Origin: Arcuatula senhousia
Lineage: Eukaryota > Mollusca > Bivalvia > Mytilida > Mytilidae
Assembly (NCBI GenBank): GCA_963971305.1
Contig: OZ020306.1
Coordinates: 52,798,686 to 52,862,685 of the forward strand
DNA length: 64,000 nt
Reading direction: 5' to 3'
The position numbers were made by a program, and so were the translations under genes. Under the pieces are notes generated by a model that had not been told where the DNA came from, ran no database searches, and saw nothing but the letters and a program-made list of their open reading frames with translations. Shown piece after piece: positions 11,305 through 22,392 of the stretch (its first letter is position 1; each line of letters starts with the position of its first letter).

Positions 11305-11735
11305 TAAAGTGTGAGCAGCTGCTCACAAATAAATGCCCCACGCCCTCCCAAAACAATCGGATAAAATTTGAAAATATATAGTGAACATCTACATTATGTC
11401 ACAGAGATTCTGTGAAAGTTTTATGACAATGCATTGAGGGGTTTAGGAGTTGCGGATAAGAGATGGGTACCTCTTTGTTGTGTAATGGATTGTAATGGCT
11501 AAGTCGATGATTTGCTATGGGAAACCCCAAACATCCATCAGGTCAAATTTTAAAATAGATGGTGCACATCTACATTATGTCACAAAGATTTTGTGAAAGT
11601 TTTATAAAAATCCATTTAGGGGTTTAGAAGGAGTTGCGGAAGTGTAACGGAGTGTAACGGAAGGACAGACACACGGACGGACAGACACCCCTATCACTGT
11701 ATACTCCCACTTTTCAAGCAGGTGGTATAAAAATA
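11305..11735. mobile_element. Pearl-like non-autonomous element, family C
   Basis: The left end carries the perfect palindrome GTGAGCAGCTGCTCAC (11310-11325) followed by a CCCCAC-rich stretch. The core has two monomers of about 180 bp sharing CACATCTACATTATGTCACA and TTTAGGAGTTGCGGA-like phrases. A GGAC-type microsatellite lies near 11665-11690 and the right end is GGTGGTATAAAAATAT. It shares this design with 36105-37022 and 49040-49950. Confidence 0.65.
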
Positions 11736-11894
11736 TAAATTTGTCTTTTATAAATCATAAAATATAAACGATAGTCAAAGGAAAAAAAAACAGAACAAAA
11801 TTCTTGCAATCCAATTCTATCGGACTTTTCTTTCAAGAATTTGTCCTAATATATTATTACACATGTAATAATTTTAAGGGACCGCTTATGAGTG

Positions 11895-12310
11895 AGTGAG
11901 TTAGTAAATTGGTGTTTTACACCCTTGCAACACTATATAAAGCTTATTTGAAAGCGTTGAATATGAAAGGGTGAAATGATGATGATTAGAAATATAGTGC
12001 GGGGGAAAAAGGAAACAGCAAATTTTGAAGCACCACAGGAAAAAGGGGAGAAATGGGTAGTAACGGAAAACTTTTACATGCATGAAGCGTGGCACTCACC
12101 ACACACGTTGGTCCACTATGGTCAGCGGTCAGGCTTATATATATTATAGACCTGACAACCCCGTGGACGAGGGCCACCGTATTTAGCCACCTAGGGTACA
12201 CACCTTGGTCACTCTGTGTTGACTGAGTACTGACCCGACGTCAGAATCCCAAGACCCTTAGTCGCCTCTTACGACAAGCTAGGTTCTTCTGCGGGCCTGT
12301 GCATGAAAGT
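11895..12310 (-). repeat. SINE-like interspersed repeat
   Basis: Read on the minus strand it starts near 12305 with GCACAGGCCCGCAGAAGAAC, then CTTGTCGTAAGAGGCGACTA. It ends at the low side with GGGTGTAAAACACCAATTTA and ACTCACTCACTCA. The tail with an ACACCAA phrase and a 4-bp simple repeat suggests LINE-mobilised ends, similar to the SINE at 13455-13685. I recognise the GTCGTAAGAGGCGACTA core as a widespread molluscan repeat, from memory. Confidence 0.5.
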
Positions 12311-13134
12311 GGTAGTTTCTTTAATATGTTTTATTACATTAAACTATCGTGTACTCTGACGTATATTGCCTATAGCGAGCCGCTAGGGACACAATCCAGT
12401 AGATGGTTGGCTCTGTTAAAAGCACTATAGGTGTAACGTTTCGCGATCGTATACGATCATTTGTTCTGACATCAAATGCATCAATGAATAGATTTGTTGA
12501 GGTCCCCAGGTCATGCCAGGTTATCCTGTTTCAAGCTTAACACAACATGATGTTGGAAATTCATACAACAAACAAACTAAAAACTTAAAAAGTAAATAAC
12601 GAACCGAGCGGTATAGATTTGACCAATCTACATTCAGAAAGAAGACAAGATAAGGTTATTGGTGGGTCATAATCCCGCCAATCATCGGAGCATTTTGATT
12701 TAATTTTTCGTGTAGGAAACAAAAAATGTACATTAAAAATATGAATAAATTCTGGACCCGTTCTGAAAGTTGTGTCGTTTTATTAGAAATTTAAGATCAC
12801 AAAGCGGTGATTCTGACTTGATAAAGGCAATTCATGTCAATTCATGTAGATAACGCCTGTAAGATCCAGCGGCGGATGACTAGTATTCGTCTTGAACTGC
12901 AAAACAACATAAAACATTCCTTTTCATGATATTACATGTACTAGCAGTCGTATGAATTGTCACGTTGATTTTTACTTATGTATTACATGTACATGTTTAA
13001 GGTGTGATTTTATTCCTTCCTATTTAATGAATAACACAAAATTTCGGTTGCAGTTTAAGGGGCAATTTCATGCAACAGTCTCTTAATATCTTATACATCT
13101 TATGATACAAGAGCGTTAAACACCAAACCTTTTT
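12311..13134. other. No gene recognised
   Basis: Mixed AT-rich sequence. A doubled TTCATGTCAATTCATGT phrase near 12829 is the only local structure seen. Confidence 0.4.
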
Positions 13135-13400
13135 TTTTGGTCATAACTAAGAACAGGATAGAAACAAAGGTGTACCAAAGGGGTAATCAAAATCATAAAA
13201 CCGAAAAGACAGACAAAAAAAAATCATCATAACGAAACAAACCACACAACAACAAAACACACACACACACACATAACAACAAAACCGCATTCAGCAACGT
13301 GATCTCAAGTCGAAACGAGAGTGAACTCAGGTGCTCCGGAAGAGTAATCAGTTCCTGCTTGCTATACCGGTAACAACCCCGTCACGTTTATCACGATAAG
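13135..13400 (-). repeat. 3' fragment of the reverse-transcriptase element seen at 54.7-55.5 kb
   Basis: The minus strand from about 13390 to 13165 matches the plus strand at about 55165-55430: GCAAGCAGGAACTG, CTCTTCCGGAGCACCTGAG, TTGCTGAATGCGG, the GT-rich stretch and ACCCCTTTGGTACACC. It is a 3' untranslated tail without coding sequence. Confidence 0.7.
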
Positions 13401-13454
13401 CGAATTCGAAGATCGAGAAAACCAAATAGACTATGATAAACAATTCTTTTTTCT

Positions 13455-13685
13455 TTTATGTGTGTGTGTGTGTGTTTGTGTTGGTGTTTAACGCCCTTTA
13501 TCGACACACCTGGGCCATGTAGGGCGGTCAGTTTTAATGGTGGAGTAAACCGGTGTACCCGGAGGAAATCCCCGACCTTGGGCAGGCAGCTGACAAACCT
13601 AATCACATAAAGTTGGGGAAGTCCTTTGTTGTAAATTACAAACGGGACTAGCGCCTCAGACCACTCGGCCACCCAGGCCCCCTTT
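13455..13685 (-). repeat. tRNA-headed SINE (V-SINE/RUDI-like)
   Basis: Read on the minus strand it begins GGGGGCCTGGGTGGCCGAGT, a Ser/Leu-type tRNA 5' half whose TGGCCGAGTGG fits the pol III A box. A central body follows (CGGGGATTTCCTCCGGGTAC) and the tail GGGCGTTAAACACCAACAC, then a (CA)n run. This is the design of the molluscan V-SINE group. Family assignment is from memory. Confidence 0.65.
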
Positions 13686-14039
13686 TTCTTTCTTTTAGCA
13701 AAAAACAACTATTTTCATGTATTAACTACTAAATCCATGAGATATAGAATAGAAAAAAAAATAACTAACATATCTTTTTTCATCCTACCGATATAAACTT
13801 AGACATTCGGTTCTTTAAATACTTTCAAGAAAATCTCAAACTGAACTGAGGAAAGTCACAGGAGCCTGAATCGCACACCCCAATTCAATGACTGATGGAA
13901 TGAAAAAAAAATGAACATCTATAGCGGAAAACTCCAATTAAGGATCATCATATAGCATAACATTTAAGCAAATAAAAGCGTGTTCTTATTATTTTATAGG
14001 TTTAATCTGCATGGTAAAAAAACCGAAACTTGACAATTA
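13686..14039. other. AT-rich, nothing recognised
   Basis: No repeat or coding feature supported. Confidence 0.4.
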
Positions 14040-14212
14040 GGGACCATGACTTTTCTAATGGGTCAACTGCCAGCTTCAGCTTATTTGTATAATTTTGAAG
14101 AGCTAAATGAATTGATGTTAAAGCAAGCAACAGCTATAATTCTCTATCTGCAACAATTTTCATTCTTTATTCCAAAAAAAAAAACAAAGAACAAGTGTGG
14201 CCACTAAAAGTA

Positions 14213-15716
14213 TGTCTCGCCTGCCTGCACCATCACTAAAATCAACCACCTAAGCTTTCATTTCTTGATATAAACACAAATTGTGTCTGTATAACCAGTA
14301 TCAGATGCCTAGCTATTATACTTTTCAAGCAATTTATTGTCCACACAAGTATTGCAAAAAGTTTTCAGCCTGAAAAAAAGATCTAAGTTCACAGAGTCAC
14401 TGGACCCTAAAAATGGGGTCATGGTCACATGGCATGGAGACGGTTACGTTAACCATAACCTGAACTGTCTGTATACCAAATATCAGATGCCTAGCTATTA
14501 TACTTTTCCAAAATTCATTGTCCACAAAAGTCTTACAAAAAAGTTTTCTACCTGAAAAAGACCTAAGTTCACAGAGTCACTGGAGCGTGAAATTGGGGTC
14601 AGGGTCACACGGCATGGTGATAGCTGCGTAGACCATAACCTGAACTGTCTGTATACCAAATATCAGATGCCTAGCTATTATACTTTTCCAGCAATTCATC
14701 GTCCACAAAAATCTTACAAAAAAGTTTACAGCCTGAAAAAACACATAAGTTCACAAAGTCACTAGAGCATATAAATTGGGTCAGGGTCACAGGGCATGGT
14801 GACAGTTGCGTAGACCATAACCTAAACTGTCTGTATACCTAATATCAGATGCTTAGCTAATATACTTTTCCAGCAATTCATCGTCCACAAAAGTCTTACA
14901 AAAAAGTTTACTGTCTGAAAAAAGACCTAATTTCACAGAGTCACTGGAGCGTGAAATTGGGGTCAGGGTCACACGGCATGGTGACAGTTGCGTAGACCAT
15001 AACTTGAACTGTCTGTATACCAAATATCAGATGCCTAGCTATTATACTTTTCCAGCAATTCATCGTCCACAAAAGTCTTACAAAAAAGTTTACAGCCTTA
15101 AAAAAGACCTAAGTTCACAGAGTCACTGGAGCGTGAAAATGGGGTCAGGGTCACAGGGCATGGTGACAGTTGCGTAGACCATAACCTGAACTGTCTGTAT
15201 ACCAAATATCAGATGCCTAGCTATTATACTTTTCCAGCAATTCATCGTCCACAAAAGTCTTACAAAAAAGTTTACAGCCTGAAAAAAGACCTAAGTTCAC
15301 AGAATCACTGGAGCGTGAAAATGGGGTCAGGGTCAAAGGGCATGGCGACAGTTGCGTAGACCATACCCTCAACTGTCTGTATACCAAATATCAGATGCCT
15401 AGCTATTATACTTTTCAAGCAATTGATCGTCCACAAAAGTCTTACAAAAATGTTTATGGCCTGAAAAAAAACCTAAGTTCACAGAATCACTGGAGCGTGA
15501 AAATGGGGTCAGGGTCAAACGGCATGGCGACAGTTGCGTAGACCATACCCTCAACTGTCTGTATACCAAATATCAGATGCCTAGCTATTATACTTTTCAA
15601 GCAATTCATCGTCCATAAAAGTCTTACAAAAAAGTTTACGCCGCCGCCGTCGCCGCCGTCGCCGGAAAGTAATACCTATGTCTCGCCTTCCGCGACTATT
15701 CGTCGCAGGCGAGACA
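14213..15716. mobile_element. Pearl-like family D element with eight 182-bp repeats
   Basis: Ends carry a perfect 12-bp inverted pair: TGTCTCGCCTGC (14213-14224) and GCAGGCGAGACA (15705-15716). The core holds about eight monomers; the phrase TCAGATGC(C/T)TAGCTA recurs at 14302, 14483, 14663, 14845, 15027, 15209, 15391 and 15573, a period of 180-182 bp. A GCC/GTC microsatellite (15640-15665) and a CGCGAC...GTCGC(A) hairpin precede the right end. There is no coding capacity. It sits inside family A sequence. Confidence 0.8.
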
Positions 15717-16108
15717 AAAAACTATATTTTTCACCTTCAAAAGTGAAGGGACCATGACTTTTCTAATGGGTCAACTGCCAGCTTCAGCTTATTTGTATAA
15801 TTTTGAAGAGCTAAATGAATTGATGTTAAAGCAAGCAACGGCTATAATTCTCTATCTGCAACAATTTTCATTCTTTATGCCAAAAATAAACATAGAAAAA
15901 ACTATATTTTTCACCTTCAAAAGTCCACAACCCCTGTAAGGTGTCGTCGGAGAAATTTGACCCAACGGAGACTTTTGTTCAGCTAATTGAGCTGAAGGTT
16001 TAAGGAATCAACAGCTCTTCTCTATCTTCAACAGTTTTCTTTCTATAGGCAAAAAATGCTTTTTTTCACCTTCAAAGGGTCATATCTCCTATAAGGGGTC
16101 ATACAAAG

Positions 16109-16890
16109 GACAACAAAGTTTCAGACTATAAATTTTGCTACGCCTGACGCGCGTTTCGTCTAGTCAAGCCTCATCAGCGGCGCTCTACCAAAAATATTGA
16201 AAATGCTATATGATTATGAAAAGCATAGAACATTAAACCAAAAATATCAAACTGGGAAACCAAATTATTACTAAGATGATCAACCTATGTCTGGGGTAGC
16301 AAGAGCCTTAGGGTTTAGACAATTTTGAAATTTAAACAGGTAATTTAAAGCTTTGAAGTGTTTTCCAACTCAAAAGTGTTGGTGCCGGAGCGGAACACCA
16401 CCAGCAGTGCTAATCTTCACGTGTATTCGAAATAGAAATGACAACAAAGTTCCAGACAATAAATTTTGCTACGCCTGACGCGCGTTTCGTCTATTCAAGA
16501 CTCATCAGAGGCGCTCTACCAAAAATATTGAACATGCCAAACACTATATGATTATGAAGAGCATAGAACATTAAACCAAAAATATCAAATTGGGAAACCA
16601 AATTATTACTAAGATGATCAACCTATGTCTGGGGTAGGAAGAGCCTTAGGGTTAAGACAATTTTGAAATTTAAACGGGTAATTTACAGCTTTGAAGTGTT
16701 CTCCAACTCAAAAGTGTTGGTGCCGGAGCGGGCTAACCTCGGGGAATTAAAACTCCACCAGCAGTGCGTACCTTCACGTGTGTTCAAAATACAAATGACA
16801 ACAAAGTTCCAGACAATAAATTTTGCTACGCCTGACGCGCGTTTCGTCTATTCAAGACTCATCAGAGGCGCTCTACCAAAAATATTGAAA
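16109..16890. repeat. Tandem repeat, about 2.3 copies of 331-357 bp
   Basis: Units start GACAACAAAGTT at 16109, 16440 and 16797. Each contains TACGCCTGACGCGCGTTTCG and ATCAG(C/A)GGCGCTCTACC, a phrase I associate with mussel repeats. The middle copy has an extra 20-30 bp (GGGCTAACCTCGGGG). The third copy stops after about 90 bp. Confidence 0.75.
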
Positions 16891-17639
16891 ATACCAAATC
16901 ATCTGACAACTACAACCGAATGGAGACTTTTGTAGAGCTCAATCAGATGAAGATTTATGCAAGCAACAGCTTTCTCTATCTGCAATAGTTTTCATTCTAC
17001 AGGCAAGAACAATGAAAAAATGCTATATTTCACCTTCAAAGGGCCATATCCCCTATAAGGGGTCATCTAACAACTTCAACCAAATGGATACTTTTGTAAA
17101 GCTACATCAGCTGAATGTTAAAGCAAGCAAAAGCTTTTCTCTATCTGCAAAAGTTATCATTCTTTAGGCCAAACAGCTATTTTTAACCTTCAAAGGCCAA
17201 TAAACCATATACATGTAAAGAGTCATCTGGCAACTTCATCTTAACTTTAATGATGACTATAGCAAAGCTTTTCATGCAGAAGATGGAAAGTTGCTGCTGA
17301 TTTTCTATATCTATTATACTTTTTGATTTATGACCCAAAAACTTGGGCCTGACTCCCCTGTTTTATCTTTAGCAACAGCGGCCATGATTTTAGTTCGGCA
17401 GTCATTATTTTTTGCAATCTTGGTAGAGGGCGTCCCATAGATGATGTGTGCAAGGTTTCAAAGCAATCCCAGCAATCTTCAGTAATTTCAGAGGAAAAGA
17501 TTTTTAAAGAAAGATAACGACGGACGCCAAGTGATGACAATAGCTCTCACGACCCTTTGGGTCAGGTGAGCTAAAAACTTGATATAAAGGGACCGTTATC
17601 TTATATAACAGCGATAAAACTCTAAATTTTCATGTTTTG

Positions 17640-17950
17640 AAGGGCTTTTAAAGAGTCATCTGCCAACTTCGCCCCTAATGGAAGCTGAATTAGAGCTCAA
17701 TTACCTGAAGGTTTCAGCAGGCAACAGCTTTTCTTTTTGCAGTAGTAAAAAGCTTTGCCGAGCGCAGCATGATACGACTGCAACATGTTGAACGCTGTAC
17801 GTTTTAGGCACAATATTACAGGTAATCGTATAACGTTTGGTAAAGGGAAGTCAAGGGCGTCATGTGGTTTGTACAAGGGAAATTTTTGCATAACTGCAAA
17901 ATTGACATCATATTTTTTCCGGACACAAAAGGCGTTTTCGGGCATTCAAA
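17640..17950. repeat. Family A scrap plus family B left end
   Basis: Family A monomer sequence runs to about 17745. At 17752 the family B left end starts (AGCTTTGCCGAGCGCAGCAT, GATACGACTGCAACATGTTG) and stops near 17815. The rest is unique, with the phrase CATGTGGTTTGTACAAGGG near 17860 that recurs at 18190. Confidence 0.5.
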
Positions 17951-18184
17951 GGGTAAGATGTATTTATAAATATGGCACATGTATATGTTGAAAATTTTTC
18001 GCTAAATCATTCAGGATATATAGTTTTGTTCAATTGATAAAATAAGATCATACTATGTTTCAAGCATAAGTAAAGGCCAGATTTTGCTCAAAAACAACCA
18101 TTCACTATGCATACAACCTTCTGACACATTTTATCAGAGTACTTAAGCGCTGAAAAAGCATACATCGCAAAAATACAATTTTTG

Positions 18185-18690
18185 TCTTGTCGTGGTTTGT
18201 ACAAGGGATGTCATGGTTTGATCAAGGTGGTCATGGTTTGGCCACGGGGTATTTAAAAATGATATTTTTAATCTCATTCAATCATAGTTATGTTTTATAC
18301 CTTAAACCGGTCACCTTAATAACGCATGCTACATATCAACCGCCACTAGAGAAATTAACTACTGTATAATTTCAATGTTTGTATGCCATTCATAAGACGT
18401 TAGAGTAATCATGAGATAAAGATTATTATACAGAGTTTTCCATATCAGGTTCCATATCATTTCGAGACTCCCATATGAGATGGAGGCATAAGCCGTGACA
18501 ATAAGATCGCTCAAGAAATGGGATGGGTTCTTATATGGAAACTCATATAGTCAAAATAGATACAAAATAAAATAAAGGTGATACTAAAATAATTTTTTTA
18601 AGGTATATTTATATATTTTAGAAAAAATCCCTGATACAAACCATGACCTTCCTTTACCATACCATGACCAAATCCCTTTACCATTAAGTT
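18185..18690. repeat. Short repeats in opposite orientation around a 380-bp core
   Basis: The left side has three degenerate copies of GTCATGGTTTGTACAAGG (18190-18245). The right side has two or three copies of the same phrase in reverse (18628-18685, ACAAACCATGACC). The arms are thus imperfect inverted tandem repeats. No transposase and no clean terminal repeat were found. Confidence 0.4.
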
Positions 18691-18949
18691 GCCTGAACAT
18701 TTCCATCGATATGGGACATGGGAAATCAAAGTCTATTACTGAAAACCTGAATGCTGACAATAATGGGCTAACATAAATACAGATGCACAAAAATTATTTT
18801 TCTTTTTGTTGGTCACCAAGTAGTGTTTCCGTCCATTTTCCGTATTTCAAGTGGTCTTCAACATTCATTGTTCCTTTGTTTACCACAACACCTCCTGGTA
18901 TATTTCTTATCAATTTAATATGTTCTTATACAATATCGCCTTAATGTCT

Positions 18950-20040
18950 ATCGCCCATATATAACCCATATTGTGCAACTAACTGCCTCACTCAAACATC
19001 ATAATGTACTCACTGTTTGCTCATTTACCCATACCCGTACTGTTTTTTTTATTTTGCCTATCAAAAATGAAAGGATGATAAATTTATGTTTATTTTCGTG
19101 CAACGTTTTCGACGGTCTATTTTTGGATGCTTTCGCGATTTTGATTTCTCACGTTTTCGTTATAGACATAGATGTACGTGCTCTGTTTTGTCTGTATTTT
19201 TGCCCCGTGTTTCGTGTTTGGAAACATACTTCTAGTGTCCCCTTTGCCACTCTCATTAAACACCAACTAACTCAGTTATTCACTTAAACATTATCAAACC
19301 ACTGTTTTGCTCATTTACCCGTACTGATACTGTTTTTTTTCATTTTGCCTAACATAAAAATAAACCATAAAAAGTGAATTAAAATACCCTACCCCCACCC
19401 CCAATATATTTCTTATTATCATTTAAATTCAAGTCATGTTCATTTGAGCCTGTATCTTTACTGTAGTTTTAGGTGAACTGGTTGTCAGTTGCAATCTACA
19501 AATTAGCACCAGTCCGACAGGTTTTGGCCTGTTAAAATCGTTTCGGTCCTGTGAATTTTGGCAAATTTTGAAAGTTAAACATAACCTACACGTAAAATAT
19601 TTGAAAATAATGGATTCGCACCTGTAGTTTTTAAATTCCCATAACGCTATTTCTTTGACTGTAGTTGGACATTTTGCAAACTACTTTTCATTTTTTTTTA
19701 TTTACGTTTATTGTTTTATCATTTTTATCTATCTACCTGAAGGGTGCTTAAAATATGTACAATGTAACACATACCATACCTGTATCGAAGATCAGTTCAG
19801 GTTACTTTTACGGTTTTAAAAATAATGGGATATAATTCGGACCTGATTTTTTTAAAATCCCAAACGCTATTTCTTGGACTGCAGTTAAACAGTTAAACAA
19901 TTAACATTTTACTAACTTCTTTTTATTTCATTATTATTTTTTTTGCTCCTGAAGGGTGCTTAAATATTGGGGATAGAAACGAAAGTATTGTTAATTTGTA
20001 ATTTTAAAATCAAACTCGGCAATATTCCGGGTTTTTTTTA
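18950..20040. repeat. Two pairs of local duplications, no gene
   Basis: A block near 19013-19060 (TTTGCTCATTTACCC...TACTGTTTTTTTT...TTTTGCCTA) recurs at 19305-19352. A second block near 19608-19755 (AATAATGG..., CGCTATTTCTT, CTGAAGGGTGCTTAAA) recurs at 19828-19965. A 104-codon plus-strand frame at 18973-19287 overlaps the first pair but has no recognisable domain. Confidence 0.45.
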
Positions 20041-20234
20041 CGTTTTGTCCCCCCATACCCCCATAGCATCACAGAAAAAAGAAATATTCAATAGTGATAA
20101 AGTACACTGATTATTGTTTATGTTTATAAAAAAAAAACTTATCATGTAGTAGATTGTGAAAGGAATAAAATCTGAACATAGAAAAAAGTCTATTAATTTA
20201 ATAATATAGATAGATGACACATTACTACCTGTGA

Positions 20235-20420
20235 ACATGGATAGTCAATGGCTCTGGACACATGGCAGACCAAAATAAATTAGTTACAAAAATATGACCT
20301 TTTATGTCCCCTTATTCAGGGTATCTGCCCATTTTAGCCCTTAACGACAGTTAAAGGGAGGGGAGTGTCACAAAATTAATCCTCAATTTCTTTCCTTGTA
20401 CTTCACATGGTCGATATCCT
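20235..20420. repeat. Family B internal fragment
   Basis: The sequence ATGGATAGTCAATGGCTCTGG and the following GAGTGTCACAAAATTAATCC match the family B copy at 43930-44200. Confidence 0.5.
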
Positions 20421-20699
20421 AGGTGCTGGATTTGGCTTCCCTGTTCGAACTTTTTTGTTTTGAGTACTTTTCATTCAATATTATTGGTTTTTGAGCTTCC
20501 AATGTTTTGATTCAAATGCTGCTGATGAGAGGTTACTCTATGAAATATCGATATAAACTTATCATTTATTATTTTCAGATCCAAAATAAGTATATAGTTT
20601 ATTCTTTTATTATACAGTCATTGGAACTGATTCTCTTTAAATTGATATACTATATTTTCTGTTATTGTTCATGATATATGTTTCATCTCTGTTTTTATG

Positions 20700-20822
20700 T
20701 TTGGTAATGTATGCTGCTTTACCTAATTGGGACATGTTTGCATCAATAAAGCTATTGATATTTTGTATGCTGTTATCCCTAATTGGGACATGTTTGCATC
20801 AATAAAGCTATTGATATACGGC
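20700..20822. repeat. Tandem duplication, about 56 bp
   Basis: The phrase CCTAATTGGGACATGTTTGC with ATCAATAAAGCTATTGATAT occurs twice back to back. Confidence 0.8.
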
Positions 20823-20975
20823 ATAACAAAATTATCCGTTTTTATACCCGTTTAGGTATTTGAATTTTGTAAATTCACAAAATACATTAGCACAAAAAAT
20901 GAAATCGGATAATAAATAAAAAAGTTTGATTCAGGCCCCTTTTGGTCCCAAATTTCATGATGGAAATACATGTAA

Positions 20976-22244
20976 ACAAGAGGCTCCCAGGAGCCTGAAT
21001 AGCTCACCTGGTCTTGATGCAACCCTATGATGAACTTTGTAGAGCTTAATAAGCTGAACATTTAAGCAAGCAATAGCTTTTCTCTTTCAGGAATAGTTTT
21101 CATTGTGTAGGCCAAAAACGTGCAAAATGATATTTTGAGGGTCGCTGGACACTTTGACTCTTTAGAGACTTTTGTTAAGAGCTTAATCGATGAACAGAAC
21201 ATTTAAGCATGCAACCACTCTTCTTTATCTTCTATAGTTAAACATGTTAATTAAGGGGCTGTAATCCCTATAAGGGGTCATCTGACAACTGAATGCTTTT
21301 GTAGAGCTAAATGAGCTGAAAATTTAAGCAAGCAACAGCTTTTCTCTATCTGCTAAAGACCAAAAACACTATTTAACGCCTTTAAGGGGCTGTAATACCT
21401 ATAAGGGGTTATCTGACAACTTCGACCCTAGACAACTTTTGTAGAGCTAATCGAGCTGAACATTTAAGCAAGCAACAACTTTTCTCTATCTGCAATAGTG
21501 TTCTTTCTATAGTCCAAAAACACTATTTTGCGCCTTTAAGGGGCTGTTACCCCTATAAGGGGTCATCTGACAACTTCAACCATATGAAGACTTTTGTAGA
21601 GCTAAATGAGCTGAACATTTAAGCAAGCAACAGCTTTACTCTATCTGCTATAGTTTTCATTCTATAGGCCAAAAACACTTTTTTTTGCCTTGAAGGGGCT
21701 GTTACCCCTATAAGGGGTCATCTGACAACTTCGACCCTATGGAGACTTTTGAAGAGCTAAATAAGCTGAACATTTAAGCAAGCAACAGCTTTTCTCTATA
21801 TGCAATAGTTTTCATTCTATAACCCAAAATCATGAAAAACGCCATTTTTCACCTTTAAGGGGCTGTGACCCCTATAAGGGATCATCTGACAACTTCGACC
21901 AAATAGAGACTTTGTAGAACTTTTGATGCTGAAGCAGTAAGGTGGCATCAGATTTCATTTATCTCTTATACTTTTTGATTTACGAGCCAAAAACAGTAGT
22001 CTGACCCCCCTGGTCTATTTTTAGTAACGGTTGCCATGTTTTTTGGCGGATAAAAAATCGAAACACATATTTGGTGCAGGACACCCTTAGGATCATTCAT
22101 ACAAAGTTTCATTAAATTCTGTTCAGAGGAGAAGATTTTTGAAAATTGTTAACAGACGACGACAGACGACAGACGACGACAGACGACGACGGACGCCAAG
22201 TGATGGCAATGGCTCACAAGGACCTTCGGTCCAGGTGAGCTAAT
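20976..22244. mobile_element. Pearl-like family A element, complete copy 1
   Basis: The left end has the hairpin GGCTCCCAGGAGCC (20982-20995), then AGCTCACCTGG (21001-21011). The right end has the hairpin GGACCTTCGGTCC (22220-22232), then CCAGGTGAGCT (22231-22241), a perfect 11-bp inverted pair with the left end. Between them are about six monomers of 155-165 bp and a GAC microsatellite (22147-22193). No protein is encoded. The design fits bivalve pearl elements, thought to be moved by Helentron-type rolling-circle machinery. Confidence 0.8.
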
Positions 22245-22392
22245 AATAGAAGTTGCAAATAATTTATCCTTCATTTTGTATCGACTTCTTGACAAGAATT
22301 AATTTGCAAAAAAAAAAAAAAAAAAATCGAAATGGACCAGAAATAAAAAAGTTGCATTTTTTCCCTTTTTGAGACCCTAATTTCTAAATGAA

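Larger units (their letters stand above)
14040..17575. mobile_element. Pearl-like family A element, nested and interrupted
   Basis: Family A monomers (AAGCAAGCAACAGC..., CTATCTGCAA...TTTTCATTCTA, CCTATAAGGGGTCATC) occur at 14040-14190, 15740-16105 and 16890-17300. The right end near 17540-17572 has GACGCCAAGTGATGACAATA and CAGGTGAGCTAAAA, as in the complete copies at 20976 and 29010. A family D element (14213-15716) and a 330-357 bp tandem repeat (16109-16890) sit inside it. The left end with its hairpin was not found. Confidence 0.65.

Noticed and set aside
13455..13685. Functional tRNA-Ser/Leu gene
   Set aside because: Only the 5' half with the A box is tRNA-like; the body and the ACACCAA tail show it is a SINE.
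14213..15716. CRISPR-like reading of the regular array
   Set aside because: Whole 182-bp units repeat without unique spacers, inside a mobile element of an animal genome.
18973..19287. Plus-strand 104-codon frame with membrane-like stretch
   Set aside because: It overlaps a local duplication, has no recognisable domain, and its composition follows the T-rich DNA.
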